This document shows, in pieces, positions 63,855-64,000 of a stretch of DNA of 64,000 nucleotides. Every line of letters starts with the position of its first letter. The first letter of the stretch is position 1. The notes beneath the pieces are model-generated. The model was not told where the DNA came from and searched no databases. It was given only the letters and a program-made list of their open reading frames with translations. This DNA comes from Flavivirga jejuensis (GTDB lineage: Bacteria > Bacteroidota > Bacteroidia > Flavobacteriales > Flavobacteriaceae), in assembly GCF_030540765.1 (NCBI RefSeq), contig NZ_JAUOEL010000003.1:310001-374000 (forward strand). The letters run 5' to 3'. The position numbers and the translations under genes are program-made.

Positions 63855-64000
63855 TTAATAACCACCATTTTGGTCTAGGTTAGGATTTGCATCTCTAAAG
63901 GTTTGCCAAATAGGAAGTAGATAATAATCGTCATTCCATACTCTTTCAAAAAGTGTACTAGTTCCTCCACTAAATTTTGATCCTACCAAATCTCCTGGCT
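63855..64000 (-). CDS. SusD/RagB-family protein, C-terminus only (partial)
   Basis: Only the last 47 codons are inside the window. They read PGDLVGSKFSGGTSTLFERV, then WNDDYYLLPIWQTFRDANPN and LDQNGGY, with the stop at 63855-63857. The ending NPNLDQNGGY is the same type as the NPNLDQNPGW of the complete SusD at 58080, so this is a second SusD-like protein. It implies another SusC gene further right and a tandem SusCD arrangement in this locus. The start lies outside the window. Confidence 0.85.
   Translation of the reverse strand, partial: PGDLVGSKFSGGTSTLFERVWNDDYYLLPIWQTFRDANPNLDQNGGY

Noticed and set aside
1-64000. CRISPR array, tRNA or rRNA genes
   Set aside because: I saw no regularly spaced direct repeats and no tRNA or rRNA-like segments in any gap.

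Overview
The window is AT-rich DNA from a marine-type member of the Bacteroidota, most likely the Flavobacteriaceae. This is judged from the SusC/SusD pair, the many Sec lipoproteins with a short hydrophobic stretch ending in (S/T/A)C, the absence of strong Shine-Dalgarno sites, and the dense packing of sulfatases with glycoside hydrolases. Every gene I can support lies on the minus strand, so transcription runs from high to low coordinates.

About 60 kb (positions 3604-64000) is one very large polysaccharide utilisation locus. In transcription order: the C-terminus of a SusD-like protein at the right edge (63855-64000) with its own intrinsic terminator; a gap of about 0.8 kb with a transposase remnant; a complete SusC/SusD pair (63083-58080) closed by a perfect-stem terminator; a FHS-type sugar permease and a NagB/PIG-L fusion (57839-54536); a 1-kb gene-free stretch with palindromic repeats and hairpins; a long unit from 53539 to 33817 (GH92, SSS symporter, GH130, CBM9-like, GHL10-like, glycosylasparaginase, GH92, two sulfatases, GH29, GH3, sulfatase); a 340-bp break with a long hairpin; and a second long unit from 33476 to 3604 (GH95, sulfatase, GH3, GH30, GH20, sulfatase, GH92, GH29, esterase, beta-helix protein, GH20, a GH67-like protein, GH92, GH20, GH20), ended by an intrinsic terminator at 3456-3487.

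The enzyme set (4 GH92, 4 GH20, 2 GH29, 1 GH95, 2 GH3, 1 GH30, 1 GH130, 5 sulfatases and a GlcNAc-Asn amidohydrolase) fits stepwise dismantling of sulfated, fucosylated, mannose-rich N-glycans, possibly with xylose as in plant or algal glycoproteins. In this model SusC/SusD import oligosaccharides. Periplasmic or surface sulfatases, fucosidases, hexosaminidases and mannosidases trim them. The permease and symporter take up mono- or disaccharides, GH130 phosphorolyses Man-GlcNAc in the cytoplasm, and NagB feeds glucosamine-6-phosphate into glycolysis. The substrate is inferred from the gene set; no regulator and no recognised endoglycosidase or PNGase is in the window.

The left edge (1-3177) is unrelated to the PUL. 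It is a tightly coupled three-gene cassette of a caspase-like peptidase, a beta-sandwich/helical protein of unknown function and a ComEC-like metallo-beta-lactamase-fold protein cut by the window edge. It resembles bacterial conflict or defence modules and is the least conventional part of the window, together with the GH67-like hydrolase at 9862-11505.
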